Shown: positions 59,880-64,000 of the stretch, piece by piece
How positions within the stretch are numbered: the stretch's first letter is position 1
How the letters are laid out: each line of letters opens with the position of its first letter
Made by a program: the position numbers and the translations under genes
The notes under the pieces: generated by a model
Told to the model about the DNA's origin: nothing
Database searches by the model: none
The model's input: only the letters and a program-made list of their open reading frames with translations
Origin: Trichopria drosophilae
Lineage: Eukaryota > Arthropoda > Insecta > Hymenoptera > Diapriidae
Direction of reading: 5' to 3'
Assembly (NCBI GenBank): GCA_030407085.1
Contig: CM059582.1
Location: 155,644,501 to 155,708,500 of the forward strand
Length of the DNA stretch: 64,000 bases

Positions 59880-62800
59880 TGTTCCTCCAAGTTCCTCGAA
59901 TTTTTCACACATTTTTCGGTTTCTACAAACATTTTCTTCGAAAATGTTTTTTCAAAAAAGCCTGCTGTTCGGGAATCGAAATAATTTCGACAGAGGGCGA
60001 ATGAAAATATTTCAGCCATGTTGAAATGTTTAGATAATATATAATTACCATCAGACATCCTAAACGATGTATTTTACGATATCCGATAGTTGCATCGTCT
60101 ATTGAATCATGCACCATGAAAGGATCTGAATTTCAATTATTTTATTATTATTATCATAAAGTATGCATTCAAAAAAATCAATTAATATATCATTTCAGTA
60201 AAAAATATTTGAATTAAAATGTCTTACTATAGCATATTTTTATATCAAAGTTTTGAAGGCCCCGTCAGTCCACGTGAACAGATAAATGATAACGTATATT
60301 TTTCTTATTGCCTATTCAGCTGTAATTTTTTTATTTTGTTAATTTTTTAATTTGTATACAAAATTTGCATTGATAGAATAATATTGTTATCTATCAGTGC
60401 GTAGCTAAGACAATTTATATATTTTAAATCACGTCAATATGAATGTAATCATGAATAAATAAGCCTTATATATAGAAACATATTAAATTATTGCTGCACT
60501 AAAGTTACATAATTGTTTACGCAATGTGACTGCATTTGTTAGTTTCGATGTTACTTGTTGAACTGTTAGTCTACCGACGCTTTACAATATTCATGACGGT
60601 CGCGTATATCACACTTCACACATGAAATCATAGATAAACAGGCGTACGTCAATCCTTTAAACGAATGGCATCCACTGAGCAAATTCTGGTATCAGTATAA
60701 GAAACTAAAGCAGATTACAAGATAATACTCAAATAGCTTTGTTAATTTGGTGATTTAACTAATCTTTCATCTTGTAACATTCTCGTCTCTTAAAATCATT
60801 ATTTGAGAAATGAAACAAGTTAAATGATTTACACACACACATTATAAATACATGATATTAAAGGTCCAATAAAGATATTTTATGAAATGAACATAAGAAT
60901 TATATTTCTTTTAATATCTGTTAATCAATACAAATTTCCTTCGCGTTCTTTTATTATTCAATCAATATACATAAACCGTACTTTTATTTGTAATAATCCG
61001 AGCAGATACTTTATTTCGTTTTCCAATACTTTTTTCAATTACCGTACACATATGAATTTTACTTTGTTCTACGGGTTAGCGTGCGTCAAGGAATATACAT
61101 GCAAACTCATAGATAGTTAGTACGGTTACATATGACTTATTAAAACAAAGGGATTTGTATAACATAACGACTATAATCTCATTCCCAGAGTTTTCAAAAA
61201 ACACGTTAGATAACAAATTGCGATAATCATGAATATGTTATTTAAACAAATAAGTCTTTATTAATCATGATTTTTAGTTAGAAATTTAAACTATGATACA
61301 TAGCCAAGTCAATTTAATAACATTCGTATCGATCTTTAACTACATGGATATATTTTCTATGTATATAAAAATCTTTATTGTGTATAGGTGGTCGTATTTA
61401 ATTATTATAGAGGGAAATCACGATTATATTCATCTCTGTGTCCTAACGAATATGCAAGATAACGATCCAATAATTAGACAGCCCGGCAATAATCTTCCGA
61501 GGCTCTGCCTGCAGCTACGATCTGAACGCCCATTATAGCCAGTTCTACTACGTTGAGAGAATGGACTTCTGAAGGGTTTGATGTGTTCCGAATTTGAAAT
61601 TTGAACGAAGTTACTTACTTTCTTAGACAGTATAAACTATTTTTATTTTTTTTTTTAGGTTTATAACTCATTATAAGAAATTTGTAATTAAATATTAAGA
61701 TTAAAAAGTATATCATTTGGTAATTGAATGTCATTTTGATCCATTTTTAACCGACCATATTTCATGTGCATATCTGAATTCCGATGATTCTATGGAATCG
61801 AACAGTAAATAGAAATTACTCAAAAAACATAAAATATTTCAATTATACAGTTACACAACCAAGAACAGAAAAACATGACCAATTTTAATAGCATACTCGT
61901 TTTCCATTGTGTGCACAATGAGTATGCTAGTGGCGAGCTAACAGGCGTAACAGCAACGAATTACTTTTCACTTGTAATTTTCATTATTATTACGTGAGAA
62001 ATCCATACATAAAACTTCGACTAAAATGTTATTTGATATTTTTTATATTTTATGCACATTTTGATACCGTCCACAAATTACATAATTGTCTCGGAAAATG
62101 AGCCCATATTTTCGAATTTGAACGATCATTTCGTTTGTACTGACACGGATAATATTGTATAATTGTTCAATTGTATATATGTAATAGTAGCACTACAGAG
62201 ATGGGATAATTGTTCATCGAACGCATAGCTCCCGAAAACAGTTAGTCATCTTCAACATTTCGACTACACACGCTGCGAAATATTTTGTACCATAGAACAG
62301 TACGCAATAAACTAGATACATTCAGAAACCTTTTGTGTACTCTTGGACAGTATAAATTCCCTAAAACGTCCTATTTTTAGACAATAATTTTATACAATTT
62401 TGAAATATCGTAATTGATTTGCAAACAAAGCTCCAAATTATTTTACGCTGTTTAAAGATAAGGTTAATTGATACGGTCCCGATGATTTTTTTCACCTTGA
62501 CATTTTCTGGGCCATCCTAATATATATGTAATTCCTATGCATTGTCGTTACATAGTTATTTCTGAATAAGGGTACGGCTATACAGATTGAACAGAAGTTA
62601 AGACGTTTGATTATTAAGTTTTATTTTTTAACAAGTGATTATTCACCTATACCTGTATTCTCTCGTTATTTATTATGGTAACCGTCATTAAAGGAAATAA
62701 TTATTTTTGAACATTTTTAATTAATGTTTTTATTAAATCAAAATGTTTACTCAAATAATTCTCCTAAATCTTGTGTCCAATTTAATAATAATCCAAATCA

Positions 62801-64000
62801 TCCCCACCACCATGGGTATGTATATACTTAGTTAGTAAATGCTAATAATTGAGGCTTAATATTTAAGATTGTGCGCTTTCTTTAATCCTGCCCTCACACA
62901 GAGAAGGTTTAAGTGTCTTGACATAAGCAGCAAATGCTTCAAAAACACTATTTTCTCGCTGAAATTTTGTTCCTGATACCAATATACCTTTTGTTTAGAG
63001 CAGTGTATGTATATAAAAGGGTATGTTTTCAGCTACGCAATATTACGAACTGATTACGTTAATGTAAACTTTGGACAAGTGACTGATTATATGAGTTACA
63101 ATGAATTAAATTATATACGACAACCAAACACCTATGAAATCCCACAAATTACATTTACAGTAATGATCATTCGTCATTATTTGGTTAGTAAATAGACAGG
63201 AGTAATTATTATACCATCAAATCAATCTTTTAGAATGTTGTTTCTAATGGACATTTGAGTAAATATCGGATAAATTGATTTGGAATGATTATATATAATC
63301 AAAGGTTTATTTAAATCAAATACTGTTAAAATATATTACAAAAAACTATGTATTTATATAATTTTAAAACATGTTATTCAGGATTAACTACTTTCTATAG
63401 TTAATAGAAATTTTAAATGACTAAAAAGAACAATATTGTTGTTTTTCATACAAATGATTATAAATTGAAAATTACTGGTATCTAAAACGTGAATATAGTA
63501 GCAATCGGCAATACAATCACAAATTTGTCTATTATACATTCACAAAAAGTAACACGAACCTTTTTCGATCAGTGCACTCAATGCATATGCGCGTTTGGAT
63601 ATAACAGTTCTGGAAGTTCTAAACACGCCTCGATTTCTCACACACGACACACAAAGAAATACATCGCTTTGCCTGATGCACTAGATGTAGCCTTCTACGC
63701 TTTCAAAGAAATATGCTAATCTTCATCTGCTCCCGCTATACTTCATATGCCTAAAAACCCGTATACGACCAACAACCAAACAGCTGTAGGTTTTAAACAT
63801 TCTGAAAGTGCATGGATTTAAAACCATATTGAAAAAGTAAAATAACATTTACTAAATTACCTAAATAGAATGATTATACCTAAAAACATCTACTAGCATA
63901 ATATTTGCTGAATTTGGAATTAAATGAATCATTCTCATTTAAAACTGTTATCGCCGTATACTACATTTTTAACACTCCGGGAGTAGAACTCGGCTTTGCA
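59880..64000. other. AT-rich non-coding stretch
   Basis: No supported gene, RNA or element. Short plus-strand frames at 60887-61120, 61293-61538, 63007-63195 and 63489-63719 have no recognisable domain. Confidence 0.4.

Noticed and set aside
59792..60058. 88-residue minus-strand frame
   Set aside because: It overlaps a tRNA-like relic in antisense and has no recognisable domain.

Overview
The window reads as AT-rich, gene-poor nuclear DNA from an animal, most likely an insect and plausibly a hymenopteran. The evidence for this is indirect: high AT content with CpG-bearing GC patches that are not depleted, short (TA)n arrays, and many small non-autonomous DNA transposons of the piggyBac, pogo/Tigger-like and TA-target types. 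I found no long intact open reading frame, rRNA, intact tRNA, CRISPR array or bacterial-style operon. Nearly all short ATG-to-stop frames look like chance or lie inside repeats.

Coding content is minimal. The best gene evidence is one probable first coding exon on the minus strand (47497 down to 47380). It has an ATG with a purine at -3, a signal-peptide-like N-terminus and a strong GTAGGT donor in phase 1. If real, much of the DNA to its left is intron. Candidate downstream minus-strand exons at 21271-21024 (acceptor, open frame, stop, phase-compatible) and 8461-8383 (acceptor and donor) are weak and unrecognised. GC-richer patches at 17.9-18.6, 46.4-47.6, 53.2-53.7 and 54.8-55.6 kb may be promoters, 5'UTRs or conserved non-coding DNA.

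The dominant theme is inverted-repeat elements. From left to right: a foldback with a G17 loop (1.7-2.2 kb); a near-perfect 93-bp-arm hairpin (7.36-7.57 kb); a (TA)32 array; a TTAA-flanked piggyBac-like MITE (8.66-9.24 kb); an inverted-repeat element with a pogo-like MITE nested inside it (19.34-19.96 kb); a 0.74-kb palindrome (23.37-24.11 kb); a foldback at 27.33-27.74 kb; a TA-flanked MITE (31.16-31.31 kb); a 2.3-kb compound inverted structure built from ~150-bp subrepeats around a GC-rich core (32.1-34.4 kb); two copies of an 87-bp MITE (36.02 and 52.23 kb); two adjacent (TA)n hairpins (38.45-38.60 kb); a 132-bp MITE (42.42 kb); a hairpin-rich locus (44.10-44.29 kb); long-TIR elements at 45.22-46.15 and 48.27-48.64 kb; and a TA-flanked element with CACTGAAAAAAA ends (57.97-58.63 kb). 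Two degenerate tRNA-like segments lie at 57.1 and 59.8 kb.

No set of genes here visibly works together. The notable content is structural: many independent hairpin-forming repeats, some nested, inside what may be a very long intron. The structures most worth follow-up are the 32.1-34.4 kb compound element and the 7.36-kb hairpin. All boundaries were read by eye.
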